Source of the DNA: Methanosarcinales archaeon Methan_01 | Lineage (GTDB): Archaea > Halobacteriota > Methanosarcinia > Methanotrichales > Methanotrichaceae | Reading direction: 5' to 3' | NCBI GenBank assembly: GCA_001602645.1 | Contig: LUYE01000029.1 | Span: forward strand, 1-41,248 | Length of the DNA: 41,248 bases | In this document: piece after piece, positions 25,414-34,529 of the stretch | Layout of the letters: each line of letters opens with the position of its first letter | How positions within the stretch are numbered: the stretch's first letter is position 1 | The notes under the pieces: model-generated | What the model was told of the DNA's origin: nothing | What the model saw: the letters and a program-made list of their open reading frames with translations, nothing else | Database searches by the model: none | Program-made: the position numbers and the translations under genes

Positions 25414-26655
25414 TCAAGCTGCATCCGTTTCAGGATATGAGAAGATCAAATCCGGGCACTCCAATACTAAGATATCACTCAAATACTCTCGGTAAGCCGC
25501 TACGGGATCTGCATCGAATTCTGGGTGAAGCATCTTCGTCCAAAACAAATATCCTACAATTCCATCAGGCCCTTCCATCACCTCATTGCTGATCAAATAT
25601 ACACGTCCATCTTTGACGGCCTTCAAATATTCCCAGCCATCGCGGTTTATTACGCTGTTAACCAATGATTCTGGGGTTTCTGTACTATTCCAACCCCACT
25701 CCACCTCAGAACTCATGACATATTTGATAATAACATCAGGATCTTCGTTAATCACCCACTCACTATCAACATGGGGATAGGAGATTTGAAGGATATCAGC
25801 AATATTTTTACCGCCGACCATCGATAAACCAATATCGGCCTTTGTGCCGGTGCCATAGGTGCTTATATCTCCTGGGCCACTGTACGCAGTCTCTAAAAAA
25901 GTTCTCGGCTTTTCATCTTCGCTCAGCTCGCAGACGAACTCATCTATCATGACTTTATATCGTTCATTCCAGATAGAGTATTTTTTAGCGTTATCTCTTT
26001 CATCCAGAAGGTAGCCCAGCTTCTCAATCTCTTCGGTTATGATGCTTGGGTTAGTAAATTCGAGTGCTATCACTGGAATTCCGAAGTTATTCAGGTTCTC
26101 TTCGACTTCAGATATCGGCGGCCAATTAGCATAACTTATGACCAGATCTGGATCAAGAGCGGCAATAGCTTCATAATCTCCTACCTTCCAATCGCCTACT
26201 GACGGCAGATCAGACAGATCTGAGAAATAATAATCTTTTTTCTTTATAATATTGGATACGCCTGCAAGTTTATTCTCCGATCCGAGAATCCTAATCGCTT
26301 CAGCAGCATGCCCGCTTACGACGATTATAGTTTTCACGGGTTTTTCGATAGTAAGTGTCCTGTTGGCAGAATCGACGATTGTTAGTTCAGACTCTGTCCT
26401 GTCTATGATCAGCTCAATCTGGGCGATGTCATCCTCATCGATCACGCCGTCGTGTTTGGCGTCTGCCAGCTCAGTCTCTTCGTTCGTACCCTCGATGATC
26501 CCTTCTACGTACGCGATGTCACTCTCGTCTATCACATCGTCCATGTTCGCGTTGCCGAAGATGCTGAGCGTGTAATCAGATGCATTCACATGCATAATTT
26601 CCGGTGCAGTGAATGACGCAAGAATCATTAGACTAAAAAGATAAATAATTCTCAT
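25414..26655 (-). CDS. Exported dockerin-module metal-chelate binding protein (SBP8)
   Basis: Fourth SBP of the long operon, 413 residues. Signal peptide to about 25 (VNA-SDY). Loop 1 is GNANMDDVIDESD. Loop 2 reads DAKHDGVIDEDD, so the usual Asn at the third position is Lys; this may weaken calcium binding there. The binding domain starts PVKTIIVVSGHAAEAIRIL. The C-terminus is diverged (HPEFDADPVAAYREYLSDI) and lacks the FEDLDP motif. The start follows the SBP9 stop directly, with GGAGG inside the SBP9 coding end. The radical SAM gene follows. Confidence 0.87.
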   Translation of the reverse strand: MRIIYLFSLMILASFTAPEIMHVNASDYTLSIFGNANMDDVIDESDIAYVEGIIEGTNEETELADAKHDGVIDEDDIAQIELIIDRTESELTIVDSANRTLTIEKPVKTIIVVSGHAAEAIRILGSENKLAGVSNIIKKKDYYFSDLSDLPSVGDWKVGDYEAIAALDPDLVISYANWPPISEVEENLNNFGIPVIALEFTNPSIITEEIEKLGYLLDERDNAKKYSIWNERYKVMIDEFVCELSEDEKPRTFLETAYSGPGDISTYGTGTKADIGLSMVGGKNIADILQISYPHVDSEWVINEDPDVIIKYVMSSEVEWGWNSTETPESLVNSVINRDGWEYLKAVKDGRVYLISNEVMEGPDGIVGYLFWTKMLHPEFDADPVAAYREYLSDILVLECPDLIFSYPETDAA

Positions 26656-27918
26656 TTAGAGGTCCTCCGTCTCTATCAACGGGTAAGCATATACTCCCTT
26701 GAAGTCTACGCCAAGGAACTTTTGTAACCATTCTTCATGAACAGCCACTGGGTCCATATCTTCGAAGAGCTCAGGATGTAACCACTTGGCAACATAGGAG
26801 CGAAAAATGCTTGGATGTATTGACGATGCGTCGCTGGTAATGACGTAAACTCTTCCAGACTCAATTGCATCGATTTGATCAAACCCTGGACGACGCATGA
26901 TATCGTCTATCTTATCCTCCATTGAGCTCATATCAGTTACATCATAACCGCAAGGGAGGTACGATGAGTAAGTCATATGAAGAATTACTTGTGGGTCCCT
27001 GACGATCACTTCTTCAGGGCCTACCTCAAGATCATCTTCGAGGTCATCAAAGATGTCGACACCACCACAAGGGACGATGGAACCTGTGATGCTGCTCGTT
27101 GGTTCACCCAGCCTGTAATCCCGATAGTTCTCAGCATAAATAAGAGGCTTCTCTTCCTCTTCCAGGTCCTTGACTCTCTCTTCTATGAAATCGAGATGTT
27201 GCTGTTCGAAATTGATGAGTTCTTCAACTCTTTCTTGCTTATTTAACATCCATCCCAAATTTCTTACTTCGCTTGCATACTTTTCAGGTACATAAAAGTC
27301 CATCTGAACTATTGGAATGCCTACAGAATCCAATATATCCCTATACTCTGAATAGTCATAACACGCATAAGCAAGTACAACATCTGGTTCCAGCTCGATG
27401 AGCTTTTCCATATCCCACTCAGTACTTTTTCCTATCCCAGGTGTATCCTCTATTAAGGCCCTAAATTCACCTCGCGTCTTTGCACCATCAGTAATCGCAA
27501 CGATATTATCCGCCTCTCCAAGGGCACAAAGCATATAGGGACCATAGGTACCACCAAGCGCAGCTATAGTCGTTATCGGCATCGAGACCGTCACCGGATC
27601 TTCAGTATATGCCACGGGATGTTTAAGATATTGAACGAGCGTAAGCTCCTTCTCCTCACCAGCAATGATCAGCTCTATCTGAGCGATGTCCGCCTCATCG
27701 ATCTGGCCGTCGTAATTGGCATCTGCCAGCTGGGTTTCTTCGTTCGTTCCGTCGATTATTCCTTCTAAGTACGTCACATCATCCTCGTCTATCGTATCAT
27801 CCATGTTGGCGTTGCCGAAAATGTCGAGCGTGTAATCGGATGCAATCGCTGGTGTGACAACCATCAAGGCTGATGATAGAATAAGCATCGTCAAAAATGA
27901 GAATACGGATGATTTCAT
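26656..27918 (-). CDS. Exported dockerin-module metal-chelate binding protein (SBP9)
   Basis: A 420-residue paralogue: signal peptide near AIA-SDY, loops GNANMDDTIDEDD and DANYDGQIDEAD. The linker to the binding domain is unlike the others: TLVQYLKHPVAYTEDPVTVS replaces the usual short 'IVDSADRIVTVKKP' strand, so the first lobe may be shaped differently. The C-terminal HPELFEDMDPVAVHEEWL block is kept. It directly abuts SBP8 and SBP10 without gaps. GAGGTGAGCTGA precedes its ATG. Confidence 0.87.
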   Translation of the reverse strand: MKSSVFSFLTMLILSSALMVVTPAIASDYTLDIFGNANMDDTIDEDDVTYLEGIIDGTNEETQLADANYDGQIDEADIAQIELIIAGEEKELTLVQYLKHPVAYTEDPVTVSMPITTIAALGGTYGPYMLCALGEADNIVAITDGAKTRGEFRALIEDTPGIGKSTEWDMEKLIELEPDVVLAYACYDYSEYRDILDSVGIPIVQMDFYVPEKYASEVRNLGWMLNKQERVEELINFEQQHLDFIEERVKDLEEEEKPLIYAENYRDYRLGEPTSSITGSIVPCGGVDIFDDLEDDLEVGPEEVIVRDPQVILHMTYSSYLPCGYDVTDMSSMEDKIDDIMRRPGFDQIDAIESGRVYVITSDASSIHPSIFRSYVAKWLHPELFEDMDPVAVHEEWLQKFLGVDFKGVYAYPLIETEDL

Positions 27919-29172
27919 TCAGCTCACCTCCGTTGGCGGATATACAAACACTCCATGCTCTCCCAGGTTGTAATCCAGCCCCTGGAACCTGGCCAGGTAC
28001 TCCTGATGGATCACCTGGGGGTCAAGATCCTCGAAAAGATCCGGATGGAACCATTTTGCCAGGTAGCCTACGGCCAGGAAGTGTTTATTGCCTGTAAGCT
28101 CCTTGATGATTACGTATACTTTGTCATCGTCGACCGCAGAGACCTGGGACATCTCAGTTCGTCCAACCATTTCATCATGCATATCTTTCAGCCACTGTGG
28201 ATCATCGACGTTGTATCCATATTTGCCCCGGGCGTAACCTTGCACGACTATGATCTCTGGATCTCGCACCATCACCTCTTCTTTGTCTACAACTTTGTAG
28301 CCTGTTACATCTCCGAAGATGTCGTTGCCTCCAGCCTCAACCACTATCTGATGGGTGACAGTTCCCACACCACCCACGTTGTAGGGATCTCCAAAACCCT
28401 CGAAGTAAACTCTGGGTTTCTCGTCCTCGGGGATCTCTTCCACTTTATCTTTGATGTGATTCAGGCATTTGTTGTAGAACTCGGTGAAATCGTCTGCATT
28501 CGTTTCTTTGTCGAGAATGAAACCTAATTTGCAGACCTCATCGAGATAGGTCTCCGGCTTGAAACAATCGAAACGTACCACTTTAAAGCCGGCATTTTCA
28601 AGCTGACTTTGAACCTCATCACAAGATGTTACAAATTGGGTTGCATATAAAAACACGATATCTGGATCGGCCTCTATCACCTTCTCAACGTCGGGTTCCC
28701 ATCCAGTGCCCACATCTAACGTGGTTTGGAACTCCGGAAAGAAATCCCCCTTGGATGTAACACTCGACGATACCGCAACGATGGATTCTTTATCCATATC
28801 GAGGGAACGCATTACTTCGAGAATGTTTGCGTTTAGCACGATAACTCTTCTCAGAGGTTTGTTTATCGTGACGGATCGCCCCGTGGTGTCTATTATTGTG
28901 ATCTCATCTTCGTCATCGTTCACGATCTGAGTTATCAGAGTTACGTCATCCTCGTCGATCACGCCATCATAGTTGGCATCTGCAAGCTCTGTAGCTTCGT
29001 TCGTTCCTTCGATTATTCCTCGTACGTACGCTATGTCATCCTCGTCTATCGTATCATCCATGTTCGCATTGCCGAAGATGCCCAGCGTGTAATTATCTGC
29101 AACCGCAGACGTGACGATCAGTAGCGTAGATGATGCAAGCAACATCATCAAAGAAAATATAGATAATTTCAT
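27919..29172 (-). CDS. Exported dockerin-module metal-chelate binding protein (SBP10)
   Basis: A 417-residue member with signal peptide near AVA-DNY, loops GNANMDDTIDEDD and DANYDGVIDEDD, and a very acidic linker (NDDEDEITI) before the binding domain (PLRRVIVLNANILEVMRSL). It ends HPDLFEDLDPQVIHQEYL and FVYPPTEVS. The GNDIFGD segment resembles SBP1 and SBP4, pointing to a shared subgroup. Second gene of the operon led by SBP11, 1 base after its stop. Confidence 0.88.
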   Translation of the reverse strand: MKLSIFSLMMLLASSTLLIVTSAVADNYTLGIFGNANMDDTIDEDDIAYVRGIIEGTNEATELADANYDGVIDEDDVTLITQIVNDDEDEITIIDTTGRSVTINKPLRRVIVLNANILEVMRSLDMDKESIVAVSSSVTSKGDFFPEFQTTLDVGTGWEPDVEKVIEADPDIVFLYATQFVTSCDEVQSQLENAGFKVVRFDCFKPETYLDEVCKLGFILDKETNADDFTEFYNKCLNHIKDKVEEIPEDEKPRVYFEGFGDPYNVGGVGTVTHQIVVEAGGNDIFGDVTGYKVVDKEEVMVRDPEIIVVQGYARGKYGYNVDDPQWLKDMHDEMVGRTEMSQVSAVDDDKVYVIIKELTGNKHFLAVGYLAKWFHPDLFEDLDPQVIHQEYLARFQGLDYNLGEHGVFVYPPTEVS

Positions 29173-29173
29173 T

Positions 29174-30409
29174 TTAGCTCACCTCCAGTGGCGGATATAC
29201 AAACACCCCATGCTCGTCCAGGTCGTAGTCCAGTCCCTGGAATCGGGTCAAGTACTCCTGATGGATCGCCTGGGGGTCCAGATCCTCGAATAGGTCGGGA
29301 TAGAGCCATTTGGCCAGATAAGTTACGCCGACAAAGAACGATGGCTTAGCGTTGATGCTATCCGACCAAATGAAAACTCTTCCGTTCTGCACTGCATCGA
29401 TCATCTGCCACCCGATCCGGTTCATGAAAGATGCTCTAAGCTCATCTATGTCTTCAGTGGAGTCTTTCTCATAGCCAGCGTATTTGTTGCCGTGGTTTAC
29501 TGATTTCACCATCACCTCTGGGTTTTCAGTTATCACCCATTCGGGATCGACAACTGGATAGGACCCCACCAGATCGATGGCGATGTTCACACCACCAGCC
29601 AGCTCGCACAGCTCGTTGGTGCCCGAGCCGTTGCCAGAGGTCGTATAATCGTTGTTCTGCTCCAGGTAGACCCTGACCCTCTCCTCCTCTGGCAGCTCAC
29701 TGACCCTCTTCTGGATCGTGTTCAGATATCCCTCGTAAAAATCGATGAACTCATAAGCCCTCTCGGGCACCCCCAGGATGTAGCCTAGCATTGCGACCTC
29801 CTGGGACATTCTCTTTGGCTGGTAATATCCGAGGCCGACGACTTTCACATGGGGCTCGAGCTTTTCGGCCCATCCTGCTGCGCTGGATTGATAGCCTATG
29901 GCCAGATCAGGCTTGATCTCGAGGACCTTCTCGTAATCTACCTCAGATCCGGACTTTACAATGGGTAGCTTGCTTAACTCAGGGAAGTATATCGGTTTGT
30001 CTGCTATATACTGTTCGATCCCTACAATTCGATCTTCTGCTCCTAGCGATTTTATAACTTCTGCAGCGCTTTGACCAAGGGCAACTACGGACTTTATCGG
30101 GCACTTTAGCGTAACCGTCCTATCAGCAGAATCGATGATGGTAAGCTCTTTTTCCTCTCCTGCTACGATCATCTCTATCTGCGAGATGTCGTTCTCGTCG
30201 ATCACGCCGTCGTAGTTCGCATCTGCCAGCTCTGACGCCTCGTTCGTCCCATCGAGGATTCCTCGCAGGTACTTGATGTCGTACTCATCTATCGTATCAT
30301 CCATGTTCGCGTTGCCGAAGATGCCGAGGGTGTAATCATCTGCAACCGCGGGCATAATGACCAGCATCGTGCACGCCAGCACCATCAATCCAAAGGCCAG
30401 TTGATTCAT
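29174..30409 (-). CDS. Exported dockerin-module metal-chelate binding protein (SBP11)
   Basis: Operon-leading paralogue, 411 residues: signal peptide 1-23 (AVA-DDY), loops GNANMDDTIDEYD and DANYDGVIDEND. Its ligand domain is nearly that of SBP2 (GNKYAGYEKDSTEDIDELR, WSDSINAKPSFFVGVTYLAK in parts). It follows the cobN2 gene by about 210 bases, just as SBP4 follows cobN1, with the shared promoter between. The operon continues SBP10, SBP9, SBP8 and the radical SAM gene with essentially no spacing. Confidence 0.89.
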   Translation of the reverse strand: MNQLAFGLMVLACTMLVIMPAVADDYTLGIFGNANMDDTIDEYDIKYLRGILDGTNEASELADANYDGVIDENDISQIEMIVAGEEKELTIIDSADRTVTLKCPIKSVVALGQSAAEVIKSLGAEDRIVGIEQYIADKPIYFPELSKLPIVKSGSEVDYEKVLEIKPDLAIGYQSSAAGWAEKLEPHVKVVGLGYYQPKRMSQEVAMLGYILGVPERAYEFIDFYEGYLNTIQKRVSELPEEERVRVYLEQNNDYTTSGNGSGTNELCELAGGVNIAIDLVGSYPVVDPEWVITENPEVMVKSVNHGNKYAGYEKDSTEDIDELRASFMNRIGWQMIDAVQNGRVFIWSDSINAKPSFFVGVTYLAKWLYPDLFEDLDPQAIHQEYLTRFQGLDYDLDEHGVFVYPPLEVS

Positions 30410-30473
30410 CAGCTACCATCCTTCAATCCATACGTTAAATCATATTTATATGATTTAATGTGAATTAACTTCA

Positions 30474-30495
30474 TTAGTTATAACTTTTTTGGCTA
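30474..30495 (-). promoter_or_regulatory. Shared SBP promoter, copy ahead of SBP11
   Basis: Minus strand GCCAAAAAAGTTATAACTAATG has the TATA-like TTATAACTA with a weaker BRE. The leader with CACATTAAATCATATAAATA and GGATGGTAGCTG is close to the SBP4 copy. It should drive a five-gene transcript. Confidence 0.6.
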
Positions 30496-30620
30496 AAATG
30501 AATAAAATAATAAAATGAAAAAACGATGCTTCATCCCGTCTCTATTTTGTGCTTTCCACCGCCCCCAAGATAACCATCATCATGAATCCGATCCATCTCG
30601 AACTCGAGCCGGTGACCCTC

Positions 30621-33600
30621 TCATTCCCCCAGCACCTTCGACATCTTCTCCTTCCAGGCGGCCACCTCGTCCGCGGTTACGACATCGATTGCCCCGCCCT
30701 GGAACTCGCCCCCCACGTCTCCCATCCGCTCTTCCATCCACCCCTCGATCTCGAGGTATAGCGACTTCAGGGCGTCGAGAACCTCAGGATCGGCCTTCCA
30801 CAATCCCCTCTGCTCCGCCTCCAGGAGCCTTCTGCCCATCTCCTCCATCGCCCAGGGGTTGTTCTCCTGGAAGAACTCGCGGTTATCCTCGTCCATGATG
30901 AAGGTCTTTGCGATCTCGTCGAAGATCCAGTCGTCCACCTCCGAGGTCGTCGCCTCCCAGCCGTAGACCCGGCCCACCCGCTTGGAGATGTCTCCTGCAC
31001 CCTTGTAGCCGTGCCGCTTCATCCCCTCGATCCACTTGGGGTTGAGAAGCTTCGTCCTGACGACGCGGCGGACCTCGTCGGCCAGGTCTCTCACCTCCAC
31101 GTGGTCGGCATCCCTCGTGTCGCCGTAGTAGGCCTCGACCTCCTTTCCCGAGACCTCCCGGGCGGCGATGGTCAGGCCGCCGTGGTTTCCGAAGTAGCAG
31201 CAGCAGCCGAAGAGATCCTTCTCGTCGGTGGTGGTCTTGTTGAAGGTGACGTCCACGCTTTTCAGCTGCTTTATGAGCCTCTCCTGCGACTCCTCGCCGA
31301 AGAACCCTTTGCCGTAGGCGTAGCCATTCCAGTAGATGAAGACGTCTGAGAGGTCCTTGTTCTCCTTCCAGGCGCTGGCATAGACGGCCAGATTCACCCC
31401 ATTCCCGTAAGTTCCGGGCCGGCTGGCGAAGATCCGAGGAGTTGGGCCGTTCTCCAGGTCGTGCTTATGCAGAAAGTTCATCTCTGGCGGCTCGTCCAGC
31501 CCAGCCACCTCCTTTATCGCCTGGTCCATCATCTCGATGCAGTTGTAGAAGCAGTCCCGGGTGATCCCCGAGACGCGGACGGTGAGGTCGATCCGAGGCC
31601 GGCCCAGCTCCTCCAGGGGAACTACTTTATAACCCTTCAGCCTGCCGCTCTTCCAGACGGGCTCGACGCCTATGAGGCTGAACATCTGGGCCATCTGCTC
31701 CCCGTCGGCGTACATCACGTCTCCCGCCATCCAGAACATGGCCACGTTCTCGGGAAGGCGGCCCTGCTCCTTTTGGTACTTATCGATGAGGCTTTTGGCC
31801 AGCTTTCTGCCCACCATCCAGGCCGCCTCGGTGGGAATGGACGACGGGTCCAGAGAGAAGAAGTTTCTGCCCGTCGGCAGGACCTCGATCTTCCCTTTGG
31901 TGATGAGGCCGGAGGGGCCTGGCTTTATGTAGCCTCCAGAAAAACCGTGAAGGAGGCTTTCCATCTCCTCTGACTCCTCGATCCTCATTCTGAGCTCTTC
32001 CACCCGATCTCGCAAGGCCACCAGGGCTTCGTTGGCCTTCAGCCCCCGGGAATCCAGGACGGAGTTCAATTTGAGATCTCCAGAGCCATCATCTCCCATC
32101 ATGGCAGAGATCAGCTCTTTGCCGAGGCCGTCCACCTCCAAAAGATCCTCCAACCGGGCCGTGACCTCTATGCCGAGAAGCCCCGCTGCCGCCTTCCTCA
32201 CCTGGGGGCGGAGGATGGCCCGAACCATCTCTTCCCTTCTCTCGCCCTCAGGAAGCAGGCCGAAGATGTGCATGCCGTCAGGGATTTGAGTGTTGTAGAG
32301 CTGGGAGATCTTGTCGTGGGCCCTCTCCAGGATCTCCTCGAAGCTGGCCCCCGACCCCATCATCTTCTCGAGCTTCATCTCCTTGGCCAGGTTGCTCTTC
32401 TCCAGAAGCTCCAGGATGATATGCTCCAGGGCATGCGCTCTTCCGCCATCGGAGACTTTAGCCCGATGGTACTCGGCGATCCTCTCCTCCAGCTCCTTCA
32501 GCTCTCCGTAAAGATCGGAGTCGGTCATCACCGTCTGCATGTGATCGATCAGGACGGCGTAGCTGCGCCGCTTAGCGATCGTCCCCTCAGGAGGGTTGTC
32601 GGAGTTGTAGATGTAAAGGTGCGGCAGATCTCCGATCCCGATATCGGGATAACAGTCACCGGAGAGGCCGACCGATTTTCCCGGAAGAAATTCCAGGTTT
32701 CCGTGGGTTCCTACATGCACAATCACATCCGCACCAAAGCAATCCTCGATGTATCTGTACGTGGCCAGATACTGGTGGGTGGGCGGCACATCCGGATCGT
32801 GGAGGATCTTGCATACCTGACCGTCACACCGCGCCCCGGCGCAGCCTCGCTTGGGCTGGGCACAGACTAGCCCATGGCCGTACTGGACCCCGGTGACGAC
32901 GATCTTTCCATGATAGAGCATGGCAGCGGGGATCCCGTCCTTCTCCTCGCCGGGAGGCCTTCCCCAGGCCTCGCTGACCCGATCCTGGACCTTCGGCGAG
33001 AGCCGGTCAAACCACCGCCGGTACTCTTCCTCGCTCAAATAGGCAAGGGCGCCTCCCTTCTCCACGATCTCCTCGATGGGCGTCCACCGGAACTCAGAGA
33101 TGGCCTTCCGGCCCATGATCGTCTCGATCAGCTCTTTGCCGTTTTTGGGAGGGTCCTCCAGATGGTAGCCGGTCTCGACCATCCTGTTCATGATGCGGGC
33201 CACGCTCTCCAGGGTGTCGAGATGGGCCCCTCCCCCCACGGAGGCCTCCGCCGATACGCAGGGGTTGTTGTGCAGAATGAAGGCCACCTTCCTCTCAGAG
33301 GGGGGCTTCTTCTTGAGGGCGATCCAGGCGGAGACGCGGCTGCAGACCTTCGAGACCCTCTCCTCGAGGGGGACATGCCGCTCTATCAGAGCGCCATCAG
33401 AGATCGATTTATCGGTTACGCCTATGATCAGAGGCTCGATGACCCCCTCGAACTCCGGCATGGCCACGGACCAGCCCACCTCGCTGCTGGAGAGGCCGTG
33501 GATATCCTCCTGCCACTCCTCTTCCGTCTTATGGTAGACGGTGAGGGGATGAAATACCGGGACGTTCAGCTTTGAGAGAGAGCCTACGGCACCCTCCAGA

Positions 33601-34322
33601 TTTTTAGCGCGGAAGATGGGCTGAAGGTTGACGATGGCATCGACCCTGCCGAGGAAGAACGCCTCTGCCGCCTGGCCGCTGGACATGGCTCCCAGATCCT
33701 CGTCCCCCATGCCGAAGCAAAATACGGGGATCACAGAGAACCGCTTTTCCAGCTCTTCTATGAGGGCGTCGACGAGGGCGAGATCCCCGTTCGCCCAGTA
33801 GGTCCGGGAGAAGATTATGCCGACGGTTGAAGATCTTAGGGGGCCATACCACTGCAGATATTCGTCGATGGAGGCGAAGGGCGTCTCATGACGGGGATGA
33901 TACAGCCCCTGCCAGATCAGCTCCTGGGGCGGATCGTAGTCTAGATCCAGACCGAGGACCTGGCGGCAGGCGTACTTGAGCATATTCTTGTAGTTCTCCG
34001 GACCGCCGAAGAGGATGTATCTATTGACGGCGGTGGTGACCTCCGAAGAGACGGTAGAGAGGACCCAGTGAGAGGGGTCCCGCCCAAAGGAGATCACAGG
34101 CGTCTTTGGGTCCAAAGCGGGAATTATATCATCCCAACAGCCATCGCTGGAGGGATGGAGGAGTATTATTTGAGCTCTTTTGAGGGATTCGAGACATTCT
34201 TCCATATATTGAGCTTCGGCGAGCTGAGAAGAGGACCAAGCCTCCAGGTCCAGTCCCACCTCCTTCGCGCTCTCTAGCAAGAGGGGCAGTTCGCTGCTCC
34301 ACGTAACGGACGCTATCAACAT
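30621..34322 (-). CDS. cobN: CobN/BchH-type metal chelatase large subunit (CobN2)
   Basis: A 1233-residue paralogue of CobN1 with the same core: VAFILHNNPC, GCAGARCDGQVC (CX4CX4C), ILHDPDVPPTHQY, HVGTHGNLEFLPGK, AKRRSYAVLIDHM and LFGCCCYFGNHGG. The N-terminal 300 residues are well diverged from CobN1, while roughly the last 130 are almost identical even in DNA, suggesting gene conversion. It lies between the Gate-domain protein and the SBP11 operon, downstream of the nitrogenase-like genes. That recalls the pairing of BchH with BchLNB but without other chlorophyll genes. The ATG at 34322 has GGTGATG 7 bases upstream and a TATA-like box only about 23 bases away, so the transcript may be leaderless or nearly so. 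Confidence 0.9.
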   Translation of the reverse strand: MLIASVTWSSELPLLLESAKEVGLDLEAWSSSQLAEAQYMEECLESLKRAQIILLHPSSDGCWDDIIPALDPKTPVISFGRDPSHWVLSTVSSEVTTAVNRYILFGGPENYKNMLKYACRQVLGLDLDYDPPQELIWQGLYHPRHETPFASIDEYLQWYGPLRSSTVGIIFSRTYWANGDLALVDALIEELEKRFSVIPVFCFGMGDEDLGAMSSGQAAEAFFLGRVDAIVNLQPIFRAKNLEGAVGSLSKLNVPVFHPLTVYHKTEEEWQEDIHGLSSSEVGWSVAMPEFEGVIEPLIIGVTDKSISDGALIERHVPLEERVSKVCSRVSAWIALKKKPPSERKVAFILHNNPCVSAEASVGGGAHLDTLESVARIMNRMVETGYHLEDPPKNGKELIETIMGRKAISEFRWTPIEEIVEKGGALAYLSEEEYRRWFDRLSPKVQDRVSEAWGRPPGEEKDGIPAAMLYHGKIVVTGVQYGHGLVCAQPKRGCAGARCDGQVCKILHDPDVPPTHQYLATYRYIEDCFGADVIVHVGTHGNLEFLPGKSVGLSGDCYPDIGIGDLPHLYIYNSDNPPEGTIAKRRSYAVLIDHMQTVMTDSDLYGELKELEERIAEYHRAKVSDGGRAHALEHIILELLEKSNLAKEMKLEKMMGSGASFEEILERAHDKISQLYNTQIPDGMHIFGLLPEGERREEMVRAILRPQVRKAAAGLLGIEVTARLEDLLEVDGLGKELISAMMGDDGSGDLKLNSVLDSRGLKANEALVALRDRVEELRMRIEESEEMESLLHGFSGGYIKPGPSGLITKGKIEVLPTGRNFFSLDPSSIPTEAAWMVGRKLAKSLIDKYQKEQGRLPENVAMFWMAGDVMYADGEQMAQMFSLIGVEPVWKSGRLKGYKVVPLEELGRPRIDLTVRVSGITRDCFYNCIEMMDQAIKEVAGLDEPPEMNFLHKHDLENGPTPRIFASRPGTYGNGVNLAVYASAWKENKDLSDVFIYWNGYAYGKGFFGEESQERLIKQLKSVDVTFNKTTTDEKDLFGCCCYFGNHGGLTIAAREVSGKEVEAYYGDTRDADHVEVRDLADEVRRVVRTKLLNPKWIEGMKRHGYKGAGDISKRVGRVYGWEATTSEVDDWIFDEIAKTFIMDEDNREFFQENNPWAMEEMGRRLLEAEQRGLWKADPEVLDALKSLYLEIEGWMEERMGDVGGEFQGGAIDVVTADEVAAWKEKMSKVLGE

Positions 34323-34339
34323 TTCGGCATCACCAAGAA

Positions 34340-34489
34340 CGAATTTATATCGTTGCTGATTTCCAGGTTTAGGTCATATCTTATTATTAACAATTTTGGT
34401 TTGGATGTTATCATATTATCCAAAAAAACCAATTAATAATTTTAAGTACTAATTTTTAATTAGATAATAACATTAAAATCAATTGGTTT
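34340..34489 (-). promoter_or_regulatory. cobN2 promoter with operator-like palindromes
   Basis: The minus strand CGATATAAATTCG at about 34339-34351 is TATA-like. Upstream, TTTGGAT (34400-34406) and ATCCAAA (34418-34424) form a 7-base inverted repeat with an 11-base spacer. AAACCAATT (34426-34434) and AATTGGTTT (34481-34489) form a 9-base pair of arms. The whole 34376-34490 stretch is strongly AT-rich. Metal- or redox-responsive control is plausible but unproven. Confidence 0.45.
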
Positions 34490-34529
34490 AGATCATCTTC
34501 CTGCGACACTCCCGGTTTCTAGAGACGGA

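Noticed and set aside
10196-30409. Lipoprotein anchoring of the SBPs through VLAC in the signal peptide
   Set aside because: The Cys lies inside the hydrophobic core in several copies, is absent in others, and a clear AVA-type cleavage site follows.
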